A model generated the notes under the pieces. The model was given only the letters and a program-made list of their open reading frames with translations. It had not been told where the DNA came from and did no database searches. From an uncultured Clostridia bacterium (GTDB lineage Bacteria > Bacillota > Clostridia > Peptostreptococcales > Acidaminobacteraceae): a stretch of DNA of 7,600 nucleotides. Shown one piece after another: positions 1 to 5,479 of the stretch. Both the position numbers and the translations under genes were made by a program. The DNA lies in assembly GCA_937880545.1 (NCBI GenBank), contig CALFKA010000023.1:1-7600 (forward strand), read 5' to 3'. The number at the start of each line of letters is the position of its first letter. Position 1 is the first letter of the stretch.

Positions 1-451
1 CCCGGTTTATGATGATCTTTTTGATCGCAAAACTGGATTGATTTTTCTGACGGTAGGGCTCAAGGCCTTCATACTCATCAATGAACTTTAGTACTTCTTC
101 TTTGGGTGCACTCAGGAGTTCCGGTTCAAAGAAAGAAATGCCAGCGGAGACACTGGCGTATAGCCCGTGCATCCTGAGAACTCTTGATTGAGCAGCGGTA
201 TCGGATGTGTCCAAGCTCGAGTGCAGACTGGAATACACAAAGAGGTTTCTGACCTTACGGAGTAATTCCTGCCCATCTTCAATGGCTTCTTTCAGTGTCT
301 GAGGACTCTCAAGTAGTCTTCCACTGTAGGAGACTACCTTTTCCAAAAGAGGATTTACTTTCTCAAAATCTTTCTCAAATGCTTCATCAGACTCATAGAT
401 CAGTGTGAGATCCCACTTATATTTTTCGGGGATTTCTTCTCTCAATTTCAT
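1..451 (-). CDS. pepF: Oligoendopeptidase F, N-terminal part (runs off left edge)
   Basis: This is the N-terminal 150 codons of an M3-family oligoendopeptidase F, a cytoplasmic zinc metallopeptidase that degrades short peptides. The call rests on the typical opening (REEIPEKYKWDLTLIY, residues 4-19), the following helical region with YSGRLLESPQTL (42-53), and FVYSSLHSSLDTSD (71-84), which fits the usual Y-A-x-x-x-x-x-D-T segment. The zinc-binding HEXXH motif would lie outside the window. The ATG at 451 is preceded by AAAGGA with a 7-nt spacer. Residues 135-150 (KNQSSFAIKKIIINR) no longer look like the family. Dropping one A from each of two A5 runs (T runs at 42-46 and 18-22 on the plus strand) restores INPVLRSKDHH, which fits the usual R-x-[RK]-x-H position. 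The gene may therefore be frameshifted here, truly or through sequencing error. The family call is firm; integrity is uncertain. Confidence 0.85.
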   Translation of the reverse strand, partial: MKLREEIPEKYKWDLTLIYESDEAFEKDFEKVNPLLEKVVSYSGRLLESPQTLKEAIEDGQELLRKVRNLFVYSSLHSSLDTSDTAAQSRVLRMHGLYASVSAGISFFEPELLSAPKEEVLKFIDEYEGLEPYRQKNQSSFAIKKIIINR

Positions 452-509
452 GGGCGATTCCTTTCATAGTAAGTGGTTTAATAGTGATGACGATCATAGA
501 TGTGCTCTT

Positions 510-525
510 CTGAAAGCTCTTTCAG
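510..525. repeat. Short inverted repeat between cysQ and pepF
   Basis: CTGAAAG-AG-CTTTCAG on the minus strand has perfect 7-bp arms and a 2-nt centre. It lies about 70 nt downstream of the cysQ stop and 60 nt upstream of the pepF start. No T-tract follows, so it is not a convincing intrinsic terminator. It could be an operator or a processing hairpin. Confidence 0.35.
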
Positions 526-537
526 TCTATAGACTCT

Positions 538-578
538 TTAGGTGAGGCGAGGAAGAAACACCCGGGCAACCTCCTCCC
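538..578 (-). other. Orphan strong Shine-Dalgarno with 7-codon mini-ORF upstream of pepF
   Basis: The minus strand carries GGGAGGAGG (570-578), a near-ideal ribosome binding site. Eight nucleotides later a GTG (559-561) opens a mini-ORF encoding M-F-L-P-R-L-T, with a TAA stop at 538-540. No longer frame uses this site, and the pepF start is about 90 nt further on with its own ribosome binding site. A hairpin (510-525, 7-bp arms, 2-nt loop) and the palindrome GTCTATAGAC (525-534) follow. It could be a leader peptide, a remnant of a lost gene, or chance purine richness after the cysQ stop. Confidence 0.3.
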
Positions 579-595
579 TATGTCTTTTATTGAAA

Positions 596-1369
596 TCATA
601 TAAGAGCGTTCTCCTTCCGGTTCAATATGTAGAACCCGAGGCGATTGAGAGGATCCTCACGATTATACAACATGATCGAGTGATCCATCTGGCGGAAGAT
701 CCCTCCCGCCTCCTCGACAATCAGCTCCATCGCTGCGGTATCCCACTCCATTGTGTATCCAATCGAGTAGTAGAGTTCTGCCTCTCCGCGGGCTATCATA
801 CAGCCTTTGCGGGCAGAACCGACCTTTTGCATACTCACCACACGCTCATTGGCTTCAAAGAGTTCGGAGATGCGCATGTTGACCCGGGAGCGGGAGCGGA
901 GCATTCGCAGATTCTCGGTAGCGTTACTGACTCTCAGACGAATATCCTGCTCGTCTTTTTGAAGGTAGGCTCCTTCTCCTGTCACTGCATAATAGGTCTC
1001 GGAAAAGACCGGCAAGGCTACCACTCCTACAACCGGACGTTTATTCTCCACCAAGGCAATGTTCACTGAGAAGTCACCGTTTCTGCGGAGAAATTCTCGT
1101 GTGCCGTCCAGTGGATCAATCACCCAAACACGGGACTTATTCAGACGTTTGAAATCATCTTCCGTTTCCTCTGATAGATAGCCATCATCGGGGAAAAATT
1201 GTTGGAGATGTGCAAGGATGAGCGAATCAGCCTCCGTGTCCGCAATGGTTACCGGGCTTCTGTCCGTTTTTCTCTTCGTACGGACTTCGCCCTGTTCATA
1301 GACGTGGAGGATGCGTCGGGAGGCAATATGTGCTGCCTCAATGGCTGTCTCAAGTTCTCTTTGATACAT
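596..1369 (-). CDS. cysQ: CysQ-like 3'(2'),5'-bisphosphate nucleotidase (inositol monophosphatase superfamily)
   Basis: A magnesium-dependent phosphatase, about 257 residues from the chosen start and of normal length for the family. CysQ enzymes hydrolyse 3'-phosphoadenosine 5'-phosphate (PAP) to AMP, removing an inhibitory by-product of sulfate activation and of 4'-phosphopantetheine transfer. Visible motifs are KTDRSPVTIAD (35-44), the metal-ligand LSEE (65-68), WVIDPLDGTREF (82-93, with D85 and D88), GDFSVNIAL (98-106) and EWDTAAMELIVEEAGG (208-223, with D210). The WVIDPLDGT-[KR]-EF form favours CysQ over plain inositol monophosphatases. The start is uncertain. An in-frame GTG at 1405 and ATG at 1384 would add 12 or 5 residues, but neither has a ribosome binding site. 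The ATG at 1369 gives the usual CysQ N-terminus and has a purine-rich GAGATGAG upstream. No sulfate-assimilation genes are nearby, so the PAP substrate is inferred. Confidence 0.87.
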   Translation of the reverse strand: MYQRELETAIEAAHIASRRILHVYEQGEVRTKRKTDRSPVTIADTEADSLILAHLQQFFPDDGYLSEETEDDFKRLNKSRVWVIDPLDGTREFLRRNGDFSVNIALVENKRPVVGVVALPVFSETYYAVTGEGAYLQKDEQDIRLRVSNATENLRMLRSRSRVNMRISELFEANERVVSMQKVGSARKGCMIARGEAELYYSIGYTMEWDTAAMELIVEEAGGIFRQMDHSIMLYNREDPLNRLGFYILNRKENALI

Positions 1370-1395
1370 TTCACTTTTTCTCATCTCAATAATAA

Positions 1396-1404
1396 ATGAT
1401 ACCA
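1396..1404 (-). promoter_or_regulatory. Possible extended -10 promoter element for cysQ
   Basis: TGGTATCAT on the minus strand fits an extended -10 (TGn plus a TATAAT-like hexamer at 1396-1401). No good -35 is visible 17 nt upstream. Transcription would begin near 1389, which would exclude the GTG at 1405 and support a start at 1384 or 1369. The evidence is weak. Confidence 0.25.
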
Positions 1405-1484
1405 CAAACAGGCATACCTACTATCTACTGCTACTGAAATGAGATATTTCACCGTCCATATAAGAAAGAGAGTGATCCAAGAGC

Positions 1485-1518
1485 CAAAAAAGGAAGCTGT
1501 TGTGCTCAACAGCTTCCT
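1485..1518 (-). terminator. Intrinsic terminator of the SH3b-lysozyme gene
   Basis: A perfect 12-bp stem (1507-1518 and 1491-1502) with a 4-nt loop. On the minus strand it is followed at once by a run of six T including the last stem base. It lies 36 nt downstream of the stop codon of the SH3b/lysozyme gene and separates it from cysQ. The A-run on the plus-strand left side gives no T-tract for the other direction, so it acts on the minus strand. Confidence 0.92.
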
Positions 1519-1554
1519 CAGTCTTATCAAATGATCTCGATGAAACTTTTCGAT

Positions 1555-3042
1555 CTATTTATACATCTCGTAGTAGGAGCGGGCAGCGCTGATTCTTCTG
1601 GCGAAGTTAGCATAATTCTTGTTGGGTCTTTCAAAGAGCCAGCAGAATTGGCTTGTCGCTTCTTCCACACTTGTCAGTTTCTTGAAAGCTTCTGCTCCTC
1701 CTGGGAAGACGCGTCCTTCCGCACCGTTCATCTCATAATCCAGAAATGCCATCTGAACTCCGATATCCGCCCATTCTTTTTCAAGTGTTGCGGCAAAAGC
1801 CAGAAGTTCTCCCTTTCTTGAGAAGCTCCACTGAACGAGACCGATGCCTTCGCCGGGATTGGTCACGGTATTTTCGACTGCGTTGACCCTGAATCCGGAC
1901 TCCGCTTCAATATTACCCATGACTCCGGCAGCTGCTTCCGGTGTATAGCCACGGGAGATAAGATCGTTCCAGACCATTTCCTGGACAGTTCCACCCTTCA
2001 CTTCATAGAAGTAATAGCTTGGCTCTTTATCCCAGGTATCTTTTGTTCCGTCGACCATATCCAAAAATTGTCCGTGCACCCATCCTGTCGATGTTCCTCT
2101 GTATGCGATTTTGTACCAGTATATTCCATTGGAGTCTGTTTTTGTATCTAACAGTTCGTACACCACTCCGTATGTTACTGTGGAAATCTTATTTCCTTCT
2201 ACTGCATCGCGGACATTGAGGACGGAGGTATTCACTCTTCCATAGAGCTTGCCATCGGGTGCGGGCTGAGGAGGATTAACGGGACCGGTATCTACCTTGA
2301 TAAAGTCTCCATGCACCCAACCTGTCGATGTGCCCTTGTACATAATCCGATGCCAAGTATCCCCATCTTTGTCTTCTTTAGACTCCAGAAGCTCAAACTT
2401 GGAGCCACTGTATACTTTTCCTACAATACTGCCCCACAGCTCATTTCGAACGTTCAGGACAGCGGTAATGACCGTACCATAAGTCTTTGTCTCCGGAGTC
2501 GGCTCCGGTGTTGGTTCCGGGGTCGGTTCCGGCGTTGGCGTAGGAGTCGTTGTGTTTGTCTGAGTCTTTACAAAGTCTCCATGCACCCAACCGGTGCCTG
2601 TACCAAACTTGATCTGATACCAGGTGTCTCCGTCAGAATCATTTTTGGTGGCATAGTAGTCAATGACATTTCCGTTTCTCACCGTTCCTATCTTTGAGCC
2701 CCATGGAGCCGTTCTTACGTTGAGGACGGACGTGTTCACTGTTACTTTGCCTGAAGCGGTTGGCAGCGTCACTGTAGATAGTTTTACAAAATCTCCGTGC
2801 ACCCAGCCTTTATCTATTTTGTACCAGGTGTCTGAATCACTATCCTTCTGAGAATCGAGGACCGTGAATCTATCTCCCATACTAACCATTCCACGAATAG
2901 TTCCCCAGGGAGAACTGCGATAATTGAGTTTGCTAGTTGTCACTTCTAAGACCTGGGTAGATGCAAATGATGGCTGAATAAGGCCCATCGTTCCCGAGAT
3001 CATCAGAAGAGCAATTAACAAAACCGCTATCGTCTTCTTCAT
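1555..3042 (-). CDS. Exported SH3b cell-wall hydrolase with C-terminal phage-tail-lysozyme-like domain
   Basis: A 495-residue secreted peptidoglycan hydrolase. Residues 1-27 form a signal peptide (MKKT, a hydrophobic core, then likely cleavage after S-F-A). Four SH3b modules follow at about 30-88, 97-160, 188-251 and 266-330; most contain LNVRxxxWG and GWVHGDFVK. A Pro-Thr/Pro-Glu linker (167-184) lies between modules 2 and 3. The C-terminal domain (about 343-495) matches the phage-tail-lysozyme type: VWNDLISRGYTPEAAAGVMGN (357-377), the ESG of GNIEAESGF (376-384, E381 probable catalytic acid), GIGLVQWSFSRKGEL (399-413) and a helical C-terminus. Such domains cleave the glycan strand or act as related muramidases. 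The frame continues upstream to 3171, but the ATG at 3042 has AAAGGAG 9 nt before it and opens the signal peptide, so it is the real start. There is no LPXTG anchor; SH3b modules probably hold the protein on the wall. The gene has its own promoter and terminator. Confidence 0.9.
   Translation of the reverse strand: MKKTIAVLLIALLMISGTMGLIQPSFASTQVLEVTTSKLNYRSSPWGTIRGMVSMGDRFTVLDSQKDSDSDTWYKIDKGWVHGDFVKLSTVTLPTASGKVTVNTSVLNVRTAPWGSKIGTVRNGNVIDYYATKNDSDGDTWYQIKFGTGTGWVHGDFVKTQTNTTTPTPTPEPTPEPTPEPTPETKTYGTVITAVLNVRNELWGSIVGKVYSGSKFELLESKEDKDGDTWHRIMYKGTSTGWVHGDFIKVDTGPVNPPQPAPDGKLYGRVNTSVLNVRDAVEGNKISTVTYGVVYELLDTKTDSNGIYWYKIAYRGTSTGWVHGQFLDMVDGTKDTWDKEPSYYFYEVKGGTVQEMVWNDLISRGYTPEAAAGVMGNIEAESGFRVNAVENTVTNPGEGIGLVQWSFSRKGELLAFAATLEKEWADIGVQMAFLDYEMNGAEGRVFPGGAEAFKKLTSVEEATSQFCWLFERPNKNYANFARRISAARSYYEMYK
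2053..2955 (-). repeat. Four tandem SH3b-coding repeats (lysozyme-type gene)
   Basis: Four diverged modules of about 180-195 bp lie at 2779-2955, 2563-2754, 2290-2481 and 2053-2247. All encode a VHG near the module end, always with a GTG valine codon. Modules 3 and 4 share GTSTGWVHG and an 11-nt stretch of DNA (CCTGTCGATGT on the plus strand), which suggests they are the most recent copies. Module 4 has lost the WG of the first loop (it reads VEG) and has GQF in place of GDF. Confidence 0.85.
2491..2544 (-). repeat. Pro-Thr/Pro-Glu linker repeat
   Basis: Residues 167-184 of the lysozyme-type protein read (PT)2 followed by PEPT units, built from a degenerate 12-nt DNA repeat. It is an extended, probably stiff linker between SH3b modules 2 and 3, a common type in secreted wall proteins. 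Its length may vary by slippage. Confidence 0.85.
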
Positions 3043-3051
3043 ATAGTCAAT

Positions 3052-3058
3052 CTCCTTT
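3052..3058 (-). promoter_or_regulatory. Ribosome binding site fixing the start at 3042
   Basis: AAAGGAG on the minus strand with a 9-nt spacer to the ATG at 3042. It overrules the longer in-frame starts at 3171 and 3063, whose extra residues do not look like a signal peptide. Confidence 0.85.
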
Positions 3059-3088
3059 CCCATGGGTACAGAGTCCCAAGGTACTCTC

Positions 3089-3117
3089 AGTATAGTCAGA
3101 TAATTTCTCTTTGTAAA
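3089..3117 (-). promoter_or_regulatory. Sigma-A-type promoter of the SH3b-lysozyme gene
   Basis: TTTACA (3112-3117) and TATACT (3089-3094) are separated by exactly 17 nt, close to the vegetative consensus. The predicted transcript starts near 3082 and has a leader of about 40 nt before the ATG at 3042. Confidence 0.75.
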
Positions 3118-3155
3118 GACAAATACAAGCACCTCAAGAGAGCAAAACCCTTGAA

Positions 3156-3177
3156 ATATACACGAATTCATATATAT
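3156..3177. promoter_or_regulatory. AT-rich imperfect palindrome, candidate operator
   Basis: The element is centred on GAATTC (3164-3169), with flanks that match in 6 of 8 positions. On the minus strand it reads TATATGAAT, a 5-nt spacer, then TATAT (3156-3174). The same two blocks with a 6-nt spacer occur upstream of the neighbouring CHAP gene. It lies 38 nt upstream of the -35 at 3112-3117. A role as a shared operator or upstream element is inferred. Confidence 0.35.
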
Positions 3178-3197
3178 TGTGCTTCATTTTCAGGGCA

Positions 3198-3217
3198 CTA
3201 CACTACATTTAGTGTAG
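3198..3217. repeat. 8-bp perfect inverted repeat downstream of the CHAP-gene terminator
   Basis: CTACACTA-AATG-TAGTGTAG on the minus strand. It follows the terminator at 3231-3257 by 13 nt and is not followed by a T-tract. It could be a backup stop, a 3'-end stabilising hairpin or a protein-binding site. Confidence 0.45.
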
Positions 3218-3257
3218 AAAGAACAAAGAAGAACAGATGGGTTTTGCCCATCTGTTC
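3218..3257 (-). terminator. Intrinsic terminator of the SH3b-CHAP gene
   Basis: An 11-bp perfect stem (3247-3257 and 3231-3241) with a 5-nt loop (CAAAA on the minus strand). It is followed on the minus strand by the T-rich tail TTCTTTGTTCTTTC, and begins 15 nt after the CHAP-gene stop codon. The T-tract is interrupted, so termination may be partial. Confidence 0.85.
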
Positions 3258-3272
3258 CTGAAAGTATTGATT

Positions 3273-5267
3273 TCAGTTTGTGTTATTGATCTTATGCACT
3301 CGAGGACGGAGCCATCCGATGACTTCACCGGAGCTTCCTCCTGAGTAAGGACGTGTGGCATACATGGCTGGTGAGGAACCGGCACCATTGGCGTTTTGTT
3401 CAAGCACACGAATGGATGTGGCGGTTGCCGATATGACGATGGACAGATGCCCTGCGGGATTTCTGCTGCCCCCACCATAGATGATGACGTCACCCATTTT
3501 TGGTATGGAGTTCACTCCCGTGGCTTCTCTTCGTATTTTTATGAAGTACTGATCACTCGGCCCATAGAAGAGATCCTTCGCATCGCCTCTGCCGACGATA
3601 GTGCGGTAGTTACCATACATGTCGTTGGAATAATAGTCTAGGACATCTTTACACTGATAACCATAAATACCGTCAAGGTTCATATAGGTACCGACGTTCT
3701 GATCGAGCCATCTTTCCTGGAACTCAGAAGCGGTCGAATTCACCGTTGCGCTCTCTTTGAGACTTTGTCCATCGAGAGTAAAGGTAAACGTCACCCTCTG
3801 ATGGGAGTCATTGATTCTGGCACTGGCGCGGTATACACCTGCTGAGACTTCTTTAAAGGCTCCGACAGTAATGAGGCTGGGACGTTCAGCGCCGCTTACA
3901 GTAGCACCAAGTCTGGAGGCTCTGCCTGTGAGGGCTTTTCCGGCACTGTCCTTTAGAGTCACTTCTAATGAAAACTCTTCCAGTGCATATACATCACTGA
4001 CACCGCTGGATTTGGCTACGACGTTACCGCTGTGAATGGGGTTGCTTCCAGACAGTGAGACAAAGTCTCCGTGGATCCAACCACTGCCACCGGCAAAGCC
4101 GATCTCATACCAGGTATTCCCGGAAGAGTCCTTCTTCGTGGAATAGTAATGATGCTGTGTACTATTGTAGGTCTGTCCGATCCACTTGCCCCAGAGATCA
4201 TCACGGACATTGAGAACGGATGTTGTGACATTCAGTGAACCGATAACCGTTTTATCACTGCTTCCGGCAGGAGGAGCCGGGCTGGTCGATTCCACTTTGA
4301 CAAAGTCTCCGTGGACCCATCCTGAAGAACTTCCTACCTTAATCTTATACCAAGTCTTTCCTGAAGAATCTTTTGCCGTGGAGAGATAATCATACACTTC
4401 TCCTTCATAGGCTGTCTTAATCCAGGTTCCCCAGATATTATTGCGAATATTAAGAGCAGATGTCGTAACCTTCACCCTTCCTGCTACCGTCTCTTTAGGG
4501 GGAGTTGGCGTAGCGGGAGGTGTGGGGTTCGAAGGGGCTTTGGCAAAGAGGACATAGCCTCCATGGACAAAACCTTTCTGTCCATCTACTTCAATCTGGA
4601 ACCACATGGTCCCATCGCCTGCCTTTTGGCTGGAATAGTAATCGTATACGCTTCCTTTATATACTGTGGTTAGATAGCTTCCCCAGGCGCTGGTGCGAAC
4701 ACGCAGAGCATCTGCATTAATTGTGAGCTTTCCTAATACAGGAGGAGTTGTGGCGGGAGGTTTCTCAGTAGCAGTGGGTTCTGCTTTTACGAAGTCTCCG
4801 TGGACCCATCCCTTTTCGATCTTGTACCAGTTATCACCTTTGGAGTCTTTTACCGTTTCAGAGTATGTAAACACCTCTGATTGTTTCACCTGAGCAACGA
4901 CAGAACCCCATACTTTATCTCTGACATTTAGGACGCTTGTCGTAACTGTCAGTTTTCCTAAAGAGTTAGATGTCGTACTAGACGTAGAAGAAACTTTCAC
5001 AAAGTCTCCATGGACCCAACCTTTTTTTCCTTGGTAACTGATTGCGTACCATGTGTCTCCGGAAGAATCTTTTTTGCTTTCCAGAGAGGTGTGTTTCTCA
5101 TCTTTATATACGGACCCGATCCGGCTTCCCCAAATACTATCTCTTACATTAAGGTTGGAAGTCGTTACCTGGAGCGTAGTCGTCGAGGCGTAACTGTGAT
5201 TTAGGGGAGCACTGAAGATGCCAAGGACCATCACCAGTGCCAATATGACTGAGAGTGCCTTTTTCAC
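3273..5267 (-). CDS. Exported SH3b cell-wall hydrolase with Ig-like and C-terminal CHAP domains
   Basis: A 664-residue secreted peptidoglycan hydrolase. A signal peptide (1-27, cleavage probably after S-Y-A) precedes five SH3b modules at about 31-92, 103-163, 178-242, 261-326 and 341-406, joined by short Ser/Thr/Pro linkers. Residues 415-510 look like an Ig-like beta-sandwich (FSLEVTLKDSAGKALTGRA and GVYRASARINDS). The C-terminal CHAP domain (about 516-655) shows the catalytic cysteine in YGYQCKDVLDYY (C539), the histidine in PAGHLSIV (H607) and LEQN (622-625) for the third residue, plus the usual KMGDVIIYG. CHAP enzymes cut the stem peptide or the amide bond to muramic acid. Module 3 is divergent (GFVHGGYVLF). 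The start codon is GTG with AAAGGAGG 5 nt upstream. The SH3b modules resemble those of the downstream lysozyme-type gene, but the catalytic domain is unrelated. No sortase signal or membrane anchor is seen. Confidence 0.92.
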   Translation of the reverse strand: MKKALSVILALVMVLGIFSAPLNHSYASTTTLQVTTSNLNVRDSIWGSRIGSVYKDEKHTSLESKKDSSGDTWYAISYQGKKGWVHGDFVKVSSTSSTTSNSLGKLTVTTSVLNVRDKVWGSVVAQVKQSEVFTYSETVKDSKGDNWYKIEKGWVHGDFVKAEPTATEKPPATTPPVLGKLTINADALRVRTSAWGSYLTTVYKGSVYDYYSSQKAGDGTMWFQIEVDGQKGFVHGGYVLFAKAPSNPTPPATPTPPKETVAGRVKVTTSALNIRNNIWGTWIKTAYEGEVYDYLSTAKDSSGKTWYKIKVGSSSGWVHGDFVKVESTSPAPPAGSSDKTVIGSLNVTTSVLNVRDDLWGKWIGQTYNSTQHHYYSTKKDSSGNTWYEIGFAGGSGWIHGDFVSLSGSNPIHSGNVVAKSSGVSDVYALEEFSLEVTLKDSAGKALTGRASRLGATVSGAERPSLITVGAFKEVSAGVYRASARINDSHQRVTFTFTLDGQSLKESATVNSTASEFQERWLDQNVGTYMNLDGIYGYQCKDVLDYYSNDMYGNYRTIVGRGDAKDLFYGPSDQYFIKIRREATGVNSIPKMGDVIIYGGGSRNPAGHLSIVISATATSIRVLEQNANGAGSSPAMYATRPYSGGSSGEVIGWLRPRVHKINNTN
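4050..5177 (-). repeat. Five tandem SH3b-coding repeats (CHAP-type gene)
   Basis: Five modules of about 185-200 bp lie at 4992-5177, 4779-4961, 4542-4736, 4290-4487 and 4050-4247. Near the end of each the DNA is strongly conserved (the W-V-H-G-D-F stretch). Modules 1-4 use a GTC valine codon in VHG; module 5 has ATC (isoleucine). This differs from the GTG used in all four modules of the neighbouring gene. Confidence 0.85.
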
Positions 5268-5272
5268 ATAAT

Positions 5273-5280
5273 CCTCCTTT
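5273..5280 (-). promoter_or_regulatory. Ribosome binding site fixing a GTG start at 5267
   Basis: AAAGGAGG on the minus strand, 5 nt before the GTG. An overlapping out-of-frame ATG (5267-5269) is only 3 nt away and is followed at once by TGA, so the GTG is the functional start. Confidence 0.8.
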
Positions 5281-5290
5281 CAGTGTGGTA

Positions 5291-5319
5291 ACTATATCAA
5301 AAATGGTGCAATAGGTAAA
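5291..5319 (-). promoter_or_regulatory. Sigma-A-type promoter of the SH3b-CHAP gene
   Basis: TTTACC (5314-5319) and TATAGT (5291-5296) with a 17-nt spacer. The predicted start point near 5284 leaves a short leader of about 17 nt that carries the ribosome binding site. Confidence 0.72.
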
Positions 5320-5344
5320 GGATCAGATTTGGAGTATCCGGTAC

Positions 5345-5373
5345 CCTATATGTTGAAAATGCCCTCATCACAA
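5345..5373 (-). promoter_or_regulatory. Possible second, weaker upstream promoter of the SH3b-CHAP gene
   Basis: TTGTGA (5368-5373) and TATAGG (5345-5350) are also 17 nt apart. It matches the consensus less well than the proximal promoter and directly abuts the shared AT-rich element at 5375-5394. Confidence 0.3.
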
Positions 5374-5374
5374 G

Positions 5375-5394
5375 ATATAGAACCTATTCATATA
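5375..5394. promoter_or_regulatory. AT-rich element shared with the lysozyme-gene upstream region
   Basis: On the minus strand it reads TATATGAAT (5386-5394), a 6-nt spacer, then TATAT (5375-5379). The same blocks with a 5-nt spacer lie at 3156-3174. It also forms a loose inverted repeat (TATA-GAA / TTC-TATA). Co-regulation of the two hydrolase genes is inferred only. Confidence 0.35.
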
Positions 5395-5430
5395 CTATCA
5401 GACATCATGTTGATTTGGCGAGTTTTTTCT

Positions 5431-5465
5431 TAACAAAAAGAAAAAGACAAGATTTCTCTTGCCTT
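5431..5465 (-). terminator. Intrinsic terminator of the LCP/LpxD-like operon
   Basis: A 9-bp stem with one G-U pair (5457-5465 and 5444-5452) closed by a GAAA tetraloop, followed on the minus strand by TTTTCTTTTTGTT. It begins 14 nt after the stop codon of the LpxD-like gene. Confidence 0.88.
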
Positions 5466-5479
5466 CAGTTGCTGATGCA

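Noticed and set aside
452..595. A sigma-A promoter for pepF
   Set aside because: TATGAT- and TATAGA-like hexamers occur, but none has an acceptable -35 at 16-18 nt; pepF may be read through from cysQ.
542..1399. Plus-strand open frames opposite cysQ
   Set aside because: The minus-strand frame holds all the phosphatase motifs; the plus-strand products show no family features.
2491..2544. Short tandem repeat as a CRISPR array or independent repeat element
   Set aside because: The units are 12 nt with no spacers and encode an in-frame Pro-Thr/Glu linker.
3043..3171. A 43-codon N-terminal extension of the SH3b-lysozyme gene to an ATG at 3171
   Set aside because: It would cover the promoter and ribosome binding site, and it precedes a clear signal peptide starting at 3042.
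1555..5267. Many plus-strand open frames opposite the SH3b arrays
   Set aside because: They mirror the repeats, lack ribosome binding sites and recognisable domains, and lie wholly inside well-supported minus-strand genes.
1555..5267. A prophage lysis cassette
   Set aside because: No holin, tail, integrase or capsid gene is present, and both hydrolases have their own signal peptides, promoters and terminators. Phage ancestry of the catalytic domains is possible.
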